Positions 10,038 through 19,532 of a DNA stretch of 64,000 nt are shown here, piece by piece (the first letter of the stretch is position 1; each line of letters opens with the position of its first letter). The notes beneath the pieces are model-generated. The model searched no databases. It saw only the letters and a list, made by a program, of their open reading frames with translations, and had not been told where the DNA came from. This DNA is from Denitrobaculum tricleocarpae (GTDB lineage: Bacteria > Pseudomonadota > Alphaproteobacteria > Kiloniellales > Kiloniellaceae), in contig NZ_ML660057.1 of NCBI RefSeq assembly GCF_007004665.1, positions 248,001 to 312,000 of the forward strand, written 5' to 3'. A program made the position numbers and the translations under genes.

Positions 10038-11220
10038 GGCTCTTGCCCCGGAAAGGTGTTACGGTCAGGCGATCCGAGTCTTCGACCCCGATCTCCCGGT
10101 CGCTCATGTAGCAGGCCGGGTCCTCGGCCCAGGGGTCGCCGGTCAGCTGCAATGCCCGGATCCGTGTATTGCCGCCACAGACCATCTTATAGCTGCAGGC
10201 CCCGCAACGGCCCTTGAGCGGGCGTGGACGTCTGCGCAGCTGTGCGAGCATCGGGTCGTCACCGGTCCAGAGCGCCGAGAAGGGCCGGTCTTTCACACTG
10301 CCGATCGTGTAATCCGACCAATAGGTGTCGGGATGAACGGCGCCCTGCGGATCGATATTGGCGACCCCGACCCCCGAAGAGTTTCCGCCCCAGGCTTGCA
10401 GGTGACCCTTCAGATGCGCAATCTGCTCCGAGGTGAAGCGCTCTTCCGCCCAGCGCAGGAAGTAGACGGCATCGGCATCGTTGTTGCCGGTGACGATCTC
10501 CAGCGGACACCCCGCGTCGGCGGCCCGCCAGGCGCGATCGATCAGCAGATCCATTGCGGTGCGGGTGTGGGACCAGGTGGCGTCAGCGCCCCGGTGCTTG
10601 TCGCCGCGGCCCGCGTAAACCAGGTGCGAGAGATAGAACTTGTCCACCCCTTCCCCATCGGCAAGCGCGAGAAGCTCGGGAAGCTGACCGGCGTTCTCCT
10701 GGGTAATGGTGAAACGCAAACCGACCCGGACGCCACGCGCCTTGCAGGCCCGCACGCCGGCAAGCGCCTTATCGAAAGCGCCTTCCTTGCCACGGAACCA
10801 ATCGTTCGTCGCACCGATGCCATCGATGCTGATACCTACGTAGTCAAAGCCGATATCCGCGACACGTTCCGCCAGCTCTCCCTCGATCGCGGTGCCGTTG
10901 GTCGAGAGCGCAAGATACATCTTCATCTTGCGCGCCCGCTCCGCAATTTCGAAGAGGTCCATACGCATCAAGGGTTCACCCCCGGAGAGGATCAAGGCCG
11001 GTATCTTGAAGTCTCCCAGATCCTCCAGGACGCCCATGGCCTGTTCGTGCGTCAACTCGCCCGGAAAGACATGATCTGCCGAGGTCGTATAGCAGTGTCG
11101 GCATTGAAGATTGCAGCGGCGGGTCAAATTCCAGATGACAACAGGTTTCACCTCGCCGTTACGCCGGCGCACCGGCGTCGGCTTCACAAGCTGGTGCATA
11201 TAGTGGGAGAGTCGAAACAT
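10012..11220 (-). CDS. nirJ: NirJ, radical SAM enzyme of heme d1 synthesis
   Basis: A 402-residue radical SAM protein. The [4Fe-4S]-SAM motif is C36-LQ-preceded C40-RH-C43 ([12 protein letters not shown]), and a C-terminal SPASM-like cysteine cluster lies near [15 protein letters not shown]. It replaces propionate side chains of didecarboxysiroheme with oxo groups in heme d1 synthesis. Its ATG shares the A of the nirH stop codon (TGATG). Gene order and the ending [20 protein letters not shown] at the N-terminus match known NirJ proteins. Confidence 0.93.
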   Translation of the reverse strand: MFRLSHYMHQLVKPTPVRRRNGEVKPVVIWNLTRRCNLQCRHCYTTSADHVFPGELTHEQAMGVLEDLGDFKIPALILSGGEPLMRMDLFEIAERARKMKMYLALSTNGTAIEGELAERVADIGFDYVGISIDGIGATNDWFRGKEGAFDKALAGVRACKARGVRVGLRFTITQENAGQLPELLALADGEGVDKFYLSHLVYAGRGDKHRGADATWSHTRTAMDLLIDRAWRAADAGCPLEIVTGNNDADAVYFLRWAEERFTSEQIAHLKGHLQAWGGNSSGVGVANIDPQGAVHPDTYWSDYTIGSVKDRPFSALWTGDDPMLAQLRRRPRPLKGRCGACSYKMVCGGNTRIRALQLTGDPWAEDPACYMSDREIGVEDSDRLTVTPFRGKSRDPIHRFL

Positions 11221-11741
11221 CAGCTTTCTCCTCGGACTGTAGCGTTGGAGTCACCTGCGCCCTTGCGGGCCAGCCGTAATCCGGTTTTTTTCAGGATGCG
11301 GGTCGAATAAAGTGTGTCGTTTCCCCGGCACGCAGGCCCCAGCAATGAGACAATAACCCGGCGCTTCTCTTCGACCTCTCTTTGGTCGCTGCCATGCACC
11401 ATGGCAAAGAGATTGTAGGGCCAAAGCGGCAAGGCGCGTGGCCGCAGATAGCAGTGCGACACGAAGTCGAGCCGCCCGACCTGCGCGCCCAGTTCACTGG
11501 CCATTTCATCTTCAACGTCCCAAACCGTCATACCGTTCGAGGTCATGCCCAGGGCATAGTGGTTCGGTGCAACCCCGATCCTACGTACGACACCGCGCGC
11601 CTGCATTGCGGCCAGACGATCGATGATTTCAGTTTCCTCCAGGCCCAGGGAAGATGCAATTTCGGCGTAGGGCTGTGCAACAAAGGGCAAACCCGACTGC
11701 GTCGCTTCGACTATCCGCCGGTCCGTTCCATCCAGGTTCAT
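11220..11741 (-). CDS. nirH: NirH, siroheme decarboxylase subunit
   Basis: A 173-residue Lrp/AsnC-like protein. An N-terminal winged helix ([20 protein letters not shown]) is followed by a RAM-like domain with [15 protein letters not shown]. With NirD/L and NirG it removes carboxyl groups from siroheme. The frame extends to 11873, but the ATG at 11741 overlaps the nirG stop by 4 bp and aligns with its paralogues, so that start is chosen. NirG and NirH are paralogous; naming follows gene order. Confidence 0.88.
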   Translation of the reverse strand: MNLDGTDRRIVEATQSGLPFVAQPYAEIASSLGLEETEIIDRLAAMQARGVVRRIGVAPNHYALGMTSNGMTVWDVEDEMASELGAQVGRLDFVSHCYLRPRALPLWPYNLFAMVHGSDQREVEEKRRVIVSLLGPACRGNDTLYSTRILKKTGLRLARKGAGDSNATVRGES

Positions 11742-12202
11742 GCGACCATCCTGAAGCCAATGTAAAACTCTTCGAGTTTGGGAAAGCGCAGGACTTCGAG
11801 ACCGGTTTCCCGTTCGATCGCGCAGGCCACAGCCTCGATCCCTTCCGGTGTCTCCGTCGCCAGCACGAACCACATATTGAGCTGGTGAGCCCGTTCATAG
11901 TTATGGGCGACTTCGGAGTGCGCGTTGACCTGCGCCGTCACCGCTTCGAAACGATCACCCGGAACGTTCATTGCGCAGAGGCAAAAGGCACCACCCATGG
12001 CCGCGGCATCGAAGAAGGGGCCGAAACGAGTGATCGCTCTTTCCTTCCGCAGACGCGCCAATCGTTCAATCAGTTCGCATTCGCTGAGATCCAAATCAGC
12101 GGCAGCCTCTGCATAAGGATGTGATGAGAGCGGGAAACCCTCCTGCAGCGCATTGATGATTCGCCGGTCGGTCGCATCCGGTCGGTAGTCGGAAGGTTTC
12201 AT
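11738..12202 (-). CDS. nirG: NirG, siroheme decarboxylase subunit
   Basis: A 154-residue Lrp/AsnC-like protein of the siroheme decarboxylase complex. It has the usual N-terminal winged helix (DRRIINALQEGFPLSSHPYAE) and the RAM-like domain containing ERAHQLNMWFVLAT. It overlaps nirDL by 4 bp upstream and nirH by 4 bp downstream, so the three subunits are translationally coupled and probably made in fixed ratio. Confidence 0.88.
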   Translation of the reverse strand: MKPSDYRPDATDRRIINALQEGFPLSSHPYAEAAADLDLSECELIERLARLRKERAITRFGPFFDAAAMGGAFCLCAMNVPGDRFEAVTAQVNAHSEVAHNYERAHQLNMWFVLATETPEGIEAVACAIERETGLEVLRFPKLEEFYIGFRMVA

Positions 12203-13191
12203 GCCGCTGCTCCTTTCTCCAGCAACACCCGTGCACCGGTCTGCTTGAAACAGCGGACGCTGAAGAGCACCTGATGCGGCACGTCGCGTAGCCCGACCTC
12301 ATCACAGGCGCTGTCTAGCACGGTCATGGCCTCGACGCGGCTGCGCGCATGAATCATGCAGTAGAGGCTGTAAGGCCAAACGCCCGGCACGGGACGACGC
12401 TGATAACAAAGCGTGATCCCCGGCACCGCCGTCAACGCCGGCCCCACCCGGGGAATTTCCTCTTCCGGCAAATCCCAGACCACCATGGCGTTGGAGCTCC
12501 AGCCGAGCGCACGGTGGCGGACGATGACCCCGATCCGGGAGAGAATCCCCGCAGCCGCAAGAGCCTCGATCCGTTGCAGCAGTTCACTCTCCGGGCGTCG
12601 CAATTGTTCCCCGAGCGCATTGAACGGCTGCGCGACGATCTCCAGACCGACATTGAGCGCCTGCATGATTTCCCGGTCGCCGGGGATCAGAACAGCGGTG
12701 TCGATGTTTTCCCGCTGCGGCGGCAGTTTACCGGACCCGTCGAGGGCGAAGCCCAGATTGATGTTGAAGGGGCGCACCAGCCTTAAGTCGAGAACCTCCA
12801 GGCCCGTCCGCCTGCCGATCCGTGCCAGGCACCCGTTCACCTGCGCGCGGTCGGGGCCGGTCGCCACGAACCAGATATTCCATCGGTTTTCACGGAGGTA
12901 AGAGTGATTGACGCCCGGCTCCCCGCCGATGACCGCGGCGACCTCTTCGATCCGGGAGTCCGGCACCGCGACCGCGGCCAGTGTGCTGGCGCCTGCGGTA
13001 TTGGGCCGGCAGGTTGCGCCGATCCGGCTGATCGCGCCGGCCTCCGACAAGCTGCGCAGACGCCGAAGCACCTCGTCTTCCGTCAGAACGAGCCGTCTGG
13101 CCATGACCGAGAAAGGCTTTGAGACCAGAGGGAAGTCGCATTGCCAGCGATCAAGCAGTTCGTGGTCGACGGGATCGAGATGAAGGGTCAT
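12199..13191 (-). CDS. nirDL: NirDL fusion, siroheme decarboxylase
   Basis: A 330-residue protein made of two Lrp/AsnC-like units. Residues about 1-165 resemble NirD (LLDRWQCDFPLVSKPFSVMA, ENRWNIWFVATG), and about 168-330 resemble NirL (DREIMQALNVGLEIVAQPFNA, RALGWSSNAMVVWDL). It catalyses decarboxylation of siroheme to 12,18-didecarboxysiroheme. The fused form is known in alphaproteobacterial denitrifiers. It follows nirF by 3 bp. Confidence 0.9.
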   Translation of the reverse strand: MTLHLDPVDHELLDRWQCDFPLVSKPFSVMARRLVLTEDEVLRRLRSLSEAGAISRIGATCRPNTAGASTLAAVAVPDSRIEEVAAVIGGEPGVNHSYLRENRWNIWFVATGPDRAQVNGCLARIGRRTGLEVLDLRLVRPFNINLGFALDGSGKLPPQRENIDTAVLIPGDREIMQALNVGLEIVAQPFNALGEQLRRPESELLQRIEALAAAGILSRIGVIVRHRALGWSSNAMVVWDLPEEEIPRVGPALTAVPGITLCYQRRPVPGVWPYSLYCMIHARSRVEAMTVLDSACDEVGLRDVPHQVLFSVRCFKQTGARVLLEKGAAA

Positions 13192-13194
13192 GCC

Positions 13195-14358
13195 TCAGAG
13201 TCCCGTGCGATGAGCGCGTGCCGTGAAGAAGATGCCGGACGGCGTGTCCGCGGCAATCTCGCCAAGTTTCTCGAAGCTCCGGGTGTCGTAGATATCGACC
13301 CGGCCGGCATCGCGGATCGAAACCCAGATCTCGTGGCCACGCGGGGTGAATTCCATATGCAGGATCGCGGGGCCCGGCTTGAAGCTGTGAACCACCTCGC
13401 CGGAGGGGGTATCGATGATTTGCAGGGTGTCGTTATCCGGATGCGCGAAGTTGACCCAGACCTGCCGTCCGTCGGGCCGCGCGACCGCGAAGACCGGCTG
13501 ACCGTGGGTTTTGGTCCGGCCCGCCTCTTCCAGGGTCCGGGCATCCACCCAGAGCACCTCGTGACGGCCCACCGCCGGGAGAACGAAGCGCTCGCCTGCC
13601 AAAGCCCAGCCTTCCAGATGCGGCATTTTATAGACCGGCAAAGGCTCTTCACCCCGGCCATAGCCCTGCAGAATGCGGCGCGGCGCCGGTTTCGAGTCCC
13701 AGAGATCGAGCGCCGTCAGGCCGTCCTCGCCGAACAGACCGGCGATATAGTGACGGCCGTCCGACGTGATCAGCGCATCGTAGGGGTTCTCACCGATGCC
13801 CGTCACCTTGGTGATTTCCGGCGTCCGGCCTCCGGAAAAATCGGCGATCCAGGTTTCGCCGTCGTCCCAGAGGGTAAATGCGAAGCGGTGTCCCGGGGCG
13901 TCGACCAGACCGATGGTTTTTGAGCCCGTCGGGATATCGGCCACCATCTCCAGAGTTTCGGCGTCGAACACGCGCACGCCGCCGGGTTCGTAGTTCGAGA
14001 CGGCGACCAGACGGCCATCGTCCGAGATCGCGCCTCCGATCGCGTTGCCCGACTGCACGACCCGGTCGACCAGCGACTGCGCCAGGATATCGACTTTGTT
14101 GAGGCCGCCATCACGCCCGAACACATAGGCGAAGCGCTGATCGGGCGAGAAGACGACCGAAGCATGCGAAAGATCGCCGAGACCTTCGACCCGGCCGATC
14201 CTGGCCCGCTCCGACTGGTCGACGATCAGGACCGAGCCGCTCGCCCGTTCGATCACGACGCCAAGATCGCCGGTGCCGCGCAGGTTGTCCGCCTTCACAG
14301 CGGAGCCGCTGAAAAGCAAAACCGAAACCAGAAGGAAGAATGGAAAACCCTTGATCAT
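13195..14358 (-). CDS. nirF: NirF, heme d1 biosynthesis propeller protein
   Basis: A 387-residue periplasmic protein with a signal peptide (cleavage near SAVKA-D, residue 23) and a cd1-like beta-propeller without a cytochrome c domain. Motifs include DGRLVAVSNYEPGGVRVFD and HMEFTPRGHEIWVSIRD. It acts late in heme d1 assembly together with NirN. The ATG overlaps the nirC stop by 4 bp. Confidence 0.92.
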   Translation of the reverse strand: MIKGFPFFLLVSVLLFSGSAVKADNLRGTGDLGVVIERASGSVLIVDQSERARIGRVEGLGDLSHASVVFSPDQRFAYVFGRDGGLNKVDILAQSLVDRVVQSGNAIGGAISDDGRLVAVSNYEPGGVRVFDAETLEMVADIPTGSKTIGLVDAPGHRFAFTLWDDGETWIADFSGGRTPEITKVTGIGENPYDALITSDGRHYIAGLFGEDGLTALDLWDSKPAPRRILQGYGRGEEPLPVYKMPHLEGWALAGERFVLPAVGRHEVLWVDARTLEEAGRTKTHGQPVFAVARPDGRQVWVNFAHPDNDTLQIIDTPSGEVVHSFKPGPAILHMEFTPRGHEIWVSIRDAGRVDIYDTRSFEKLGEIAADTPSGIFFTARAHRTGL

Positions 14359-14681
14359 TCGACATCGCCTTTCAGTAAGAAATCCGCGATCCAGCGGGCA
14401 TCGTCTTCGCTGAGCAGAGGACGCCAGGGCGGCATCGCCGTACCCGGTATGCCGTCCAGCACGATCTCGGTCAGCGCTTCGGGCGGGATGCCCGCGAGCG
14501 TCTCCGCCCGGATATCGGGACCGAGCCCGCCTTTCAGGGTCAGGCCGTGGCAGGACCCGCAGTCCTGAAGCACGAGCCGTTCCAGCTCGGCTTCCCTCTC
14601 GAGGGAAAGGTCAGCCGCCGCCGCCGGAGCCAGTCCGGTCAGCAGCGTAAACCACAAGACGGTGACGAGAGCTTCACGCAT
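14355..14681 (-). CDS. nirC: NirC, monohaem c-type cytochrome
   Basis: A 108-residue periplasmic cytochrome. A signal peptide (ending near PAAAA-D, residue 24) precedes one heme motif, C41-GS-C44-H45, and a C-terminal methionine-containing loop (GTAMPPWRP). The frame runs to 14939, but the ATG at 14681, overlapping the nirE stop by 8 bp, gives the signal peptide, so it is the start. NirC is thought to be an electron carrier in heme d1 synthesis or for cytochrome cd1. Confidence 0.9.
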   Translation of the reverse strand: MREALVTVLWFTLLTGLAPAAAADLSLEREAELERLVLQDCGSCHGLTLKGGLGPDIRAETLAGIPPEALTEIVLDGIPGTAMPPWRPLLSEDDARWIADFLLKGDVE

Positions 14682-15495
14682 TTGCCGATGCTCTAAGCCA
14701 GTTAAAAGGACCTTGGGAGACGTCGGCCAGTTCGGCCGGAAACAGCGACAGGACTTCAGCGGGACAACTGCGGTAGAGGGAGACGACTTCGCCGATGACG
14801 AACAGCACGGGGCCCTCGAGGCGAGCCGCTTTTGCTTCCGCCGCGATCCTGTCGAGTTGCGAGAGCAAGCGTACTTCCTTGGGGGTTGTTGCGTTGCACA
14901 CCGCCATGACGGGCAAGGCCGCGGGCATACCATGGGCAATCAGCGAGGTCGCGATTTCCGCAATGTTGGCGACGCCCATGTAGACCACGAGCGTGGTATC
15001 GGGGTCCGCCAGACCGGCCCAATCCAGATCGAGCGGCAGATCGCGCCGGCAGTGTCCGGTGACGTAGCGCACGCCGGTCGCCAGTCCCCGATGGGTCAAG
15101 GGAACGCCGGTCGCCGCCGCGACCCCCTGGGCCGCCGTGATGCCCGGCGCGATTTCCACCGGGATGCCGGCAGCATGGAGTGCGGCGGCCTCTTCCGAGC
15201 CGCGCCCGAAGATCGAAGGGTCGCCGCCCTTCAGACGGACGACGCAGAGGCCCTGCTGACCCAACTCGACGAGAATGTCATTAATTCGTTCCTGCGGCAC
15301 CGGGTGCGACTTCGGCGCTTTGCCGACGGCAATACGCCGGGCGGCAGACGGCACCAGCGAGAGCACTTCGTCGGAGACCAGACGGTCGTAGACCACAACC
15401 TGGGCCAAACCCAGCATGCGGACCGCTTTCATTGTCAAAAGCTCCGGATCGCCCGGACCCGCTCCGACCAGAAAGACCCGTCCCAGTTTCTTCAT
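14674..15495 (-). CDS. nirE: NirE, uroporphyrinogen-III C-methyltransferase
   Basis: A 273-residue SUMT enzyme converting uroporphyrinogen III to precorrin-2, the entry to siroheme and heme d1. Signatures are VFLVGAGPGDPELLTMKA at the N-terminus, VYDRLVSDEVL, and GGDPSIFGRGSEE with the SAM loop VVYMGVANI. GGGAGG precedes the ATG. It is the first recognised nir gene, 67 bp after a small predicted secreted protein. Confidence 0.92.
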   Translation of the reverse strand: MKKLGRVFLVGAGPGDPELLTMKAVRMLGLAQVVVYDRLVSDEVLSLVPSAARRIAVGKAPKSHPVPQERINDILVELGQQGLCVVRLKGGDPSIFGRGSEEAAALHAAGIPVEIAPGITAAQGVAAATGVPLTHRGLATGVRYVTGHCRRDLPLDLDWAGLADPDTTLVVYMGVANIAEIATSLIAHGMPAALPVMAVCNATTPKEVRLLSQLDRIAAEAKAARLEGPVLFVIGEVVSLYRSCPAEVLSLFPAELADVSQGPFNWLRASANA

Positions 15496-15561
15496 TGCGC
15501 CCTCCCTGGCGTTTTACGATGCAACAAGAGGGCGACCGGAACCGCGCTCCCGCTTTCCACC

Positions 15562-15726
15562 TCAGTAAACGTCTCGAGGTGTTCTGAAGACGTTGAACTC
15601 ACTTTGATCAACGCGCGGCTGGCCTTCGGGTTTCTCCTGAGCCGAAATCCCGTTCGCGGTTAAAGCCATCGGAAACGCAACACCTGCGAGGGATGCGAGT
15701 CTCCGGGTTTTGCGAAAGCCATTCAT
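15562..15726 (-). CDS. Small predicted secreted protein heading the nir operon
   Basis: A 54-residue frame with ATG at 15726 and TGA at 15562. Residues 1-29 look like a signal peptide: basic start (FRKTRR), hydrophobic core, and a possible cleavage after ISA before QEKPEG. The mature peptide would be only about 25 residues. A weak ribosome binding site (GGGAA) lies 9 bp upstream. It sits about 58 bp inside a promoter carrying an NNR-type box and in front of nirE. I do not recognise the family. It could be a leader peptide or a non-coding leader. Confidence 0.45.
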   Translation of the reverse strand: MNGFRKTRRLASLAGVAFPMALTANGISAQEKPEGQPRVDQSEFNVFRTPRDVY

Positions 15727-15790
15727 GCCGGTTTTCCCAGTTGCGCTGGTGAGTTGAAGAGGAGAATGCCGAGTCCAACCCTTTCCCGCC

Positions 15791-15804
15791 TTGACTTTCG
15801 TTAA
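15791..15804. promoter_or_regulatory. DNR/NNR-type box in divergent nirE-nnrS promoter
   Basis: TTGAC-TTTC-GTTAA, centred about 71 bp before the minus-strand nir operon start at 15726 and about 63 bp before the plus-strand small gene at 15861. The 17 bases CTTGACTTTCGTTAAGG are repeated exactly before norC (26475-26491). It fits the CRP/FNR-family recognition pattern TTGA-N6-TYAA used by DNR/Nnr regulators. Confidence 0.7.
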
Positions 15805-15860
15805 GGCAAATCCAGCGGCACGCAGACAGACTTTTCCGGCCTCAGATAACGGAGTGTCCG

Positions 15861-16028
15861 ATGCGGTGCCTTCCGATCCGGTTCTCTCTTTTACGTATAT
15901 TTTTCATGGCCTTCATCCTGGGCGCGGTCGGTCTTGCCCTGGCGGCGGAAAGCAGTATCAGCGTGCCTGCGGCCGTCACGACCCCATCCCCGGCTCCAAC
16001 ACCTGTCTCACCGGAAAAACCCGTATGA
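15861..16028 (+). CDS. Small membrane or secreted protein coupled to nnrS
   Basis: A 55-residue frame too short for most gene callers. A good GGAG (15851-15854) lies 6 bp before the ATG, and the TGA overlaps the nnrS ATG (ATGA), a strong sign of translational coupling. Residues about 6-29 are hydrophobic (signal anchor or signal peptide, possible cleavage after GLALAA); the tail is rich in Pro, Ser, Thr and Val (TPSPAPTPVSPEKPV). It is the first gene behind the NNR-type box. No family recognised. Confidence 0.6.
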   Translation: MRCLPIRFSLLRIFFMAFILGAVGLALAAESSISVPAAVTTPSPAPTPVSPEKPV

Positions 16029-17215
16029 TCACCGCCCTGCGAACCCTCTTTAGCGAAGGTTTTCGCATCTTCTTTCTCGCCGCCGGTCTCTACGCCGTGA
16101 TCTCGGTCGGCCTCTGGGTCGGATGGCTCGGCATTCACGCGACCGGCGCTTTGGTCACCGAAATGCCCTTCGCGGTGCCGCCTCATCTTTGGCACGCGCA
16201 CGAGATGGTTTTCGGATACGCGGGCGCGGCACTGGGCGGATTCTTTTTAACCGCCGTGCCCAACTGGACCGGTACCAAGGCGGCCCGCCATCTCTTTATC
16301 GTCGCGGCCTCCGGACTCTGGCTTGCAGGCCGCCTCGCGGTCTGGTGGTCCGGTGCACTCGATCCCCTTTTGGTCGCCGCCATCGATCTTGCCTTTCTGC
16401 CTTTGCTGGCCAGTAAGATCGCGACCCAATTGGTTAAAAGGCCGAAACCGCAAAACCTCATGTTTTTGCTGCTTCTCACCATGGTCTGGTGCGGGAACCT
16501 TCTGGTTCATCTGGAATGGAGCGGGCTCATCGACGACGGTGTCTGGCCGGGTCTGCGTCTGGGGCTGCTGGGCACAATCTCCATCATCGTCGTCTTGGGC
16601 GGCCGTATCATCCCGGCCTTCACCCGTAACGCCATGACCCGGTCCGGGATCGAGACGAACCTGCCGCGCTCTCACCGGGTTCTCGATGGGACCGCGATCG
16701 CGACGGCGATCCTGCTGCCACTGCTGATCGTCTTTGCCGTACCGGATATTGCCGTTGCTCTGGTCGCCTTCCTCACCGGCGCACTGCAGGCCGCACGCCT
16801 CGCCGGGTGGCGGGGCCGCTGGACGCTCTCCCAACCGATCCTCTGGAGCCTGCACCTCGGTTTCGCCATGCTCGCCACAGGTTACATGGCTCTGGGTCTG
16901 GCCTTTCTCGATCTCTTCAGCGAGGTCGCGGCCCTGCATCTTCTGGGAATCGGAGCCATTGGCGGCATGACCCTGGCCGTCATGAGCCGCGCGATCCTGG
17001 GGCACGCAGGCAAAGCTTTGACCGTATCGGCACCCATTGCCCTCGCCTATCTGCTCATCGCTCTGTCCGCGGTCCTGCGGGCCGTCGGCTCGGCGGGTGG
17101 AATCGAGTGGTACAACGCAGCCACGCTGGTCTCCGGCGGTCTGTGGATCGCCGCCTTTACTCTCTTCGTCGCCGTTTACCTGCCGGTGATTCTGAATCTC
17201 GACTCACGTCCTTAA
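16025..17215 (+). CDS. nnrS: NnrS family haem-copper membrane protein
   Basis: A 396-residue protein with about 12 hydrophobic segments. WHAHEMVFGYAGAALGGFFLTAVPNWTG is the hallmark stretch of NnrS (about residues 55-82), with histidines likely to bind haem. NnrS protects against nitrosative stress during denitrification and is usually controlled by NO-sensing regulators. The frame opens at 15791 across the regulatory box, so the start is placed at the ATG at 16025, coupled to the small gene before it. Confidence 0.9.
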   Translation: MITALRTLFSEGFRIFFLAAGLYAVISVGLWVGWLGIHATGALVTEMPFAVPPHLWHAHEMVFGYAGAALGGFFLTAVPNWTGTKAARHLFIVAASGLWLAGRLAVWWSGALDPLLVAAIDLAFLPLLASKIATQLVKRPKPQNLMFLLLLTMVWCGNLLVHLEWSGLIDDGVWPGLRLGLLGTISIIVVLGGRIIPAFTRNAMTRSGIETNLPRSHRVLDGTAIATAILLPLLIVFAVPDIAVALVAFLTGALQAARLAGWRGRWTLSQPILWSLHLGFAMLATGYMALGLAFLDLFSEVAALHLLGIGAIGGMTLAVMSRAILGHAGKALTVSAPIALAYLLIALSAVLRAVGSAGGIEWYNAATLVSGGLWIAAFTLFVAVYLPVILNLDSRP

Positions 17216-17271
17216 GATCTCCGATCTGACACCGCTACGCGTGGGAGTAGAGGAAAAACTCACGGCGTCTC

Positions 17272-17285
17272 TTGACGCAAGTCAA
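17272..17285. promoter_or_regulatory. DNR/NNR-type box upstream of nosR
   Basis: TTGAC-GCAA-GTCAA is a perfect 5+5 inverted repeat with 4-bp spacing, centred about 55 bp before the nosR ATG. It is the best of the four denitrification boxes in the window. Its position inside the longest nosR reading frame excludes the most upstream start codon. Confidence 0.75.
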
Positions 17286-17333
17286 GGACTTCAGAAATGT
17301 GCAGGCAGAGAGTGGCCGGGCTTTTTTGGAGTG

Positions 17334-19532
17334 ATGTCCGTGCGCCTCTTGATCTGCCTGCTGATGTGCCTGTCTTTTGCGGCCTCTTTGCTTGTGGAGC
17401 CCCGGGTTACGGTTGCGGCATCGGGCCAACCTGAACTCCCCCGGTTTCTGACCACATTAAAAGCCAGCGACCTGATGCCCGGTGCGACCGGCTTCGGTCA
17501 ATTGCGCGACGATATTCCCGTTGCACCAATCCTGAAGAATGGCGAAACCCTCGGCTGGGCCTTCCTGACCTCGGACTTCGTAGGCACGACCGGCTATTCC
17601 GGCAAGCCGATCCATGTGGTCGCCGCCATCACGCCCGATGCCGTTCTGGCCGGCGTACGTCTGGTCGAACATTCGGAGCCGATCGTTTTGATCGGAATTC
17701 CCGACGTCAAGGTCCAGCGTCTGACCGAGGGCTACGCCGGACTGGATCTCAAAGCGGAGGCCGCCGCCGGCGGATCGGCGCATGATCTCGACATTATCTC
17801 AGGCGCCACCGTCACCATCATGGTGATTGACGATTCGCTCGTCCGCGGCGGTCTCAAAGTCGCCCGCGCGTTGGGTCTAGGCGGTCTCGCCCCTGAAATT
17901 TCAGGTCCGCAGCGAGTCATAGATGTCAGTGTCGAGCGCCTTGAGGATTGGACGACACTGGAGGGTGACGGCTCTATCCGCTCCCTGACGCTGGATGTCG
18001 GCCAGATCAACGCGGCCTTCGCCGCTTCAGGCGACGAACGGGCTGCCGCCCGCCCGGAAAAAGGTCCCGAGACCGACAGCTTCATTTCGATGAAAGCCGC
18101 CCTGATCAGTGTGCCGTCGATCGGCCGCAGCCTGATGGGCGACGCCGAATACAACAACCTCACGACCTGGCTCAAGGAAGGCGAACACGCCATCATGGTC
18201 GCGGGACGCGGCCGTTACTCCTTCAAGGGCTCCGGTTATGTGCGGGGCGGAATTTTCGACCGCATCCAGCTGATCCAGGGCGACAACTCAGTCCGCTTTT
18301 TCGACAAACAGCACCGCCGTCTGGGCACAATCGCAGCCGCAGGCGCACCGAGCTTTACCGAACTCGATCTTTTCAAGATCCCCGCCGACTCCGGCTTTGA
18401 CCCCGCGGAACCCTGGCGCCTGCAACTTCTGGCACAGCGCGCGGTCGGGCCGATCGACAAGAGTTTTCTGACCTTCGATCTCGCCTACCGGCTGCCGGAG
18501 TCCTATCTCGTTCCGCTGACTCCGGTCTCTCTGGACACGCCGGACGAAGAAGCCGCGGCGAAGGCCGCGCTTTGGCAGCGGATCTGGCGTGACCGGCAAT
18601 TCGAAATCGCCGGGCTTGCGGCCATGCTGATCGTTTTGACCGCGGTGTTCTTCTTTCAGTTCCAGGCCACTCGGAACGAACGCAGCCTTTTCTGGTTTCG
18701 CATGGGCTTTCTGACGGTCACGCTCGTCTTTCTGGGCTGGTATGCCAACGCGCAGCTTTCGGTCGTCAATCTCATGGCTCTCGCCGGCGCGCTTCAGACC
18801 GGCTTCACCTGGGATGCCTTCCTGCTGGACCCCATGATCTTCATTCTGTGGTTTTCGCTGGCCGCCGCCCTGGTTTTTTGGGGGCGCGGCGTCTACTGCG
18901 GCTGGCTCTGCCCCTTCGGTGCGCTGCAGGAACTTACCAACCGCATCGCCCGGGCATTCAAAGTGCCGCAGTGGGAGTTGCCCTGGGGTTTGCACGAACG
19001 CCTCTGGCCGATCAAATACATGATCTTCCTGGGCCTCTTCGGTGTCTCGCTGGCCTCGATACCTCTGGCGGAGACCTATGCCGAAGTCGAACCTTTCAAG
19101 ACCGCGATCATCCTGAAATTCGCGCGGGAATGGCCCTTCGTCCTCTTCGCTGTCGGCCTGCTGGTCGTCGGTCTTTTCATCGAACGTTTTTACTGCCGCT
19201 ATCTCTGCCCGCTTGGCGCCGCCCTCGCGATCCCTGCGAGGATGCGCATGTTCGACTGGCTGAAGCGTTACCGCGAATGCGGCAACCCCTGTAAAACCTG
19301 CGCCAATGAGTGCCCGGTGCAGGCCATCCACCCGACCGGCGAGATCAATCCCAACGAATGCGTCAACTGCCTGCACTGCCAGGTGTTGTACCAGTCGGGC
19401 CAGAAATGCCCGGTCGTCATCAAGAAACTGAAACGGCACGCGAAGATGGTCGCGCGCAACAAGGAGAGCGCCGCCGCGCTGGAAAAGGCGTTTGGCGCTC
19501 GCGTTCCACTGAAGGAGGGAACTCATGTCTGA
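17334..19532 (+). CDS. nosR: NosR, membrane flavoprotein / polyferredoxin regulator of nitrous oxide reductase
   Basis: A 732-residue membrane protein needed for nosZ expression and electron supply to NosZ. A signal segment (about 1-28) is followed by an FMN-binding domain with the SGATVT flavinylation site at residues 156-161. Then come several membrane spans, two cytoplasmic CxxxCP motifs ([20 protein letters not shown]), and a C-terminal ferredoxin-like cysteine cluster ([13 protein letters not shown] and CVNCLHC). The frame opens at 17241, but the regulatory box at 17272 lies inside it; the ATG at 17334 gives a clean signal peptide. The ribosome binding site GGAG is close to that ATG. Confidence 0.93.
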   Translation: MSVRLLICLLMCLSFAASLLVEPRVTVAASGQPELPRFLTTLKASDLMPGATGFGQLRDDIPVAPILKNGETLGWAFLTSDFVGTTGYSGKPIHVVAAITPDAVLAGVRLVEHSEPIVLIGIPDVKVQRLTEGYAGLDLKAEAAAGGSAHDLDIISGATVTIMVIDDSLVRGGLKVARALGLGGLAPEISGPQRVIDVSVERLEDWTTLEGDGSIRSLTLDVGQINAAFAASGDERAAARPEKGPETDSFISMKAALISVPSIGRSLMGDAEYNNLTTWLKEGEHAIMVAGRGRYSFKGSGYVRGGIFDRIQLIQGDNSVRFFDKQHRRLGTIAAAGAPSFTELDLFKIPADSGFDPAEPWRLQLLAQRAVGPIDKSFLTFDLAYRLPESYLVPLTPVSLDTPDEEAAAKAALWQRIWRDRQFEIAGLAAMLIVLTAVFFFQFQATRNERSLFWFRMGFLTVTLVFLGWYANAQLSVVNLMALAGALQTGFTWDAFLLDPMIFILWFSLAAALVFWGRGVYCGWLCPFGALQELTNRIARAFKVPQWELPWGLHERLWPIKYMIFLGLFGVSLASIPLAETYAEVEPFKTAIILKFAREWPFVLFAVGLLVVGLFIERFYCRYLCPLGAALAIPARMRMFDWLKRYRECGNPCKTCANECPVQAIHPTGEINPNECVNCLHCQVLYQSGQKCPVVIKKLKRHAKMVARNKESAAALEKAFGARVPLKEGTHV

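Noticed and set aside
10024-11310. 428-residue plus-strand frame opposite nirJ
   Set aside because: Shadow of nirJ; the minus strand carries the radical SAM motif and the operon.
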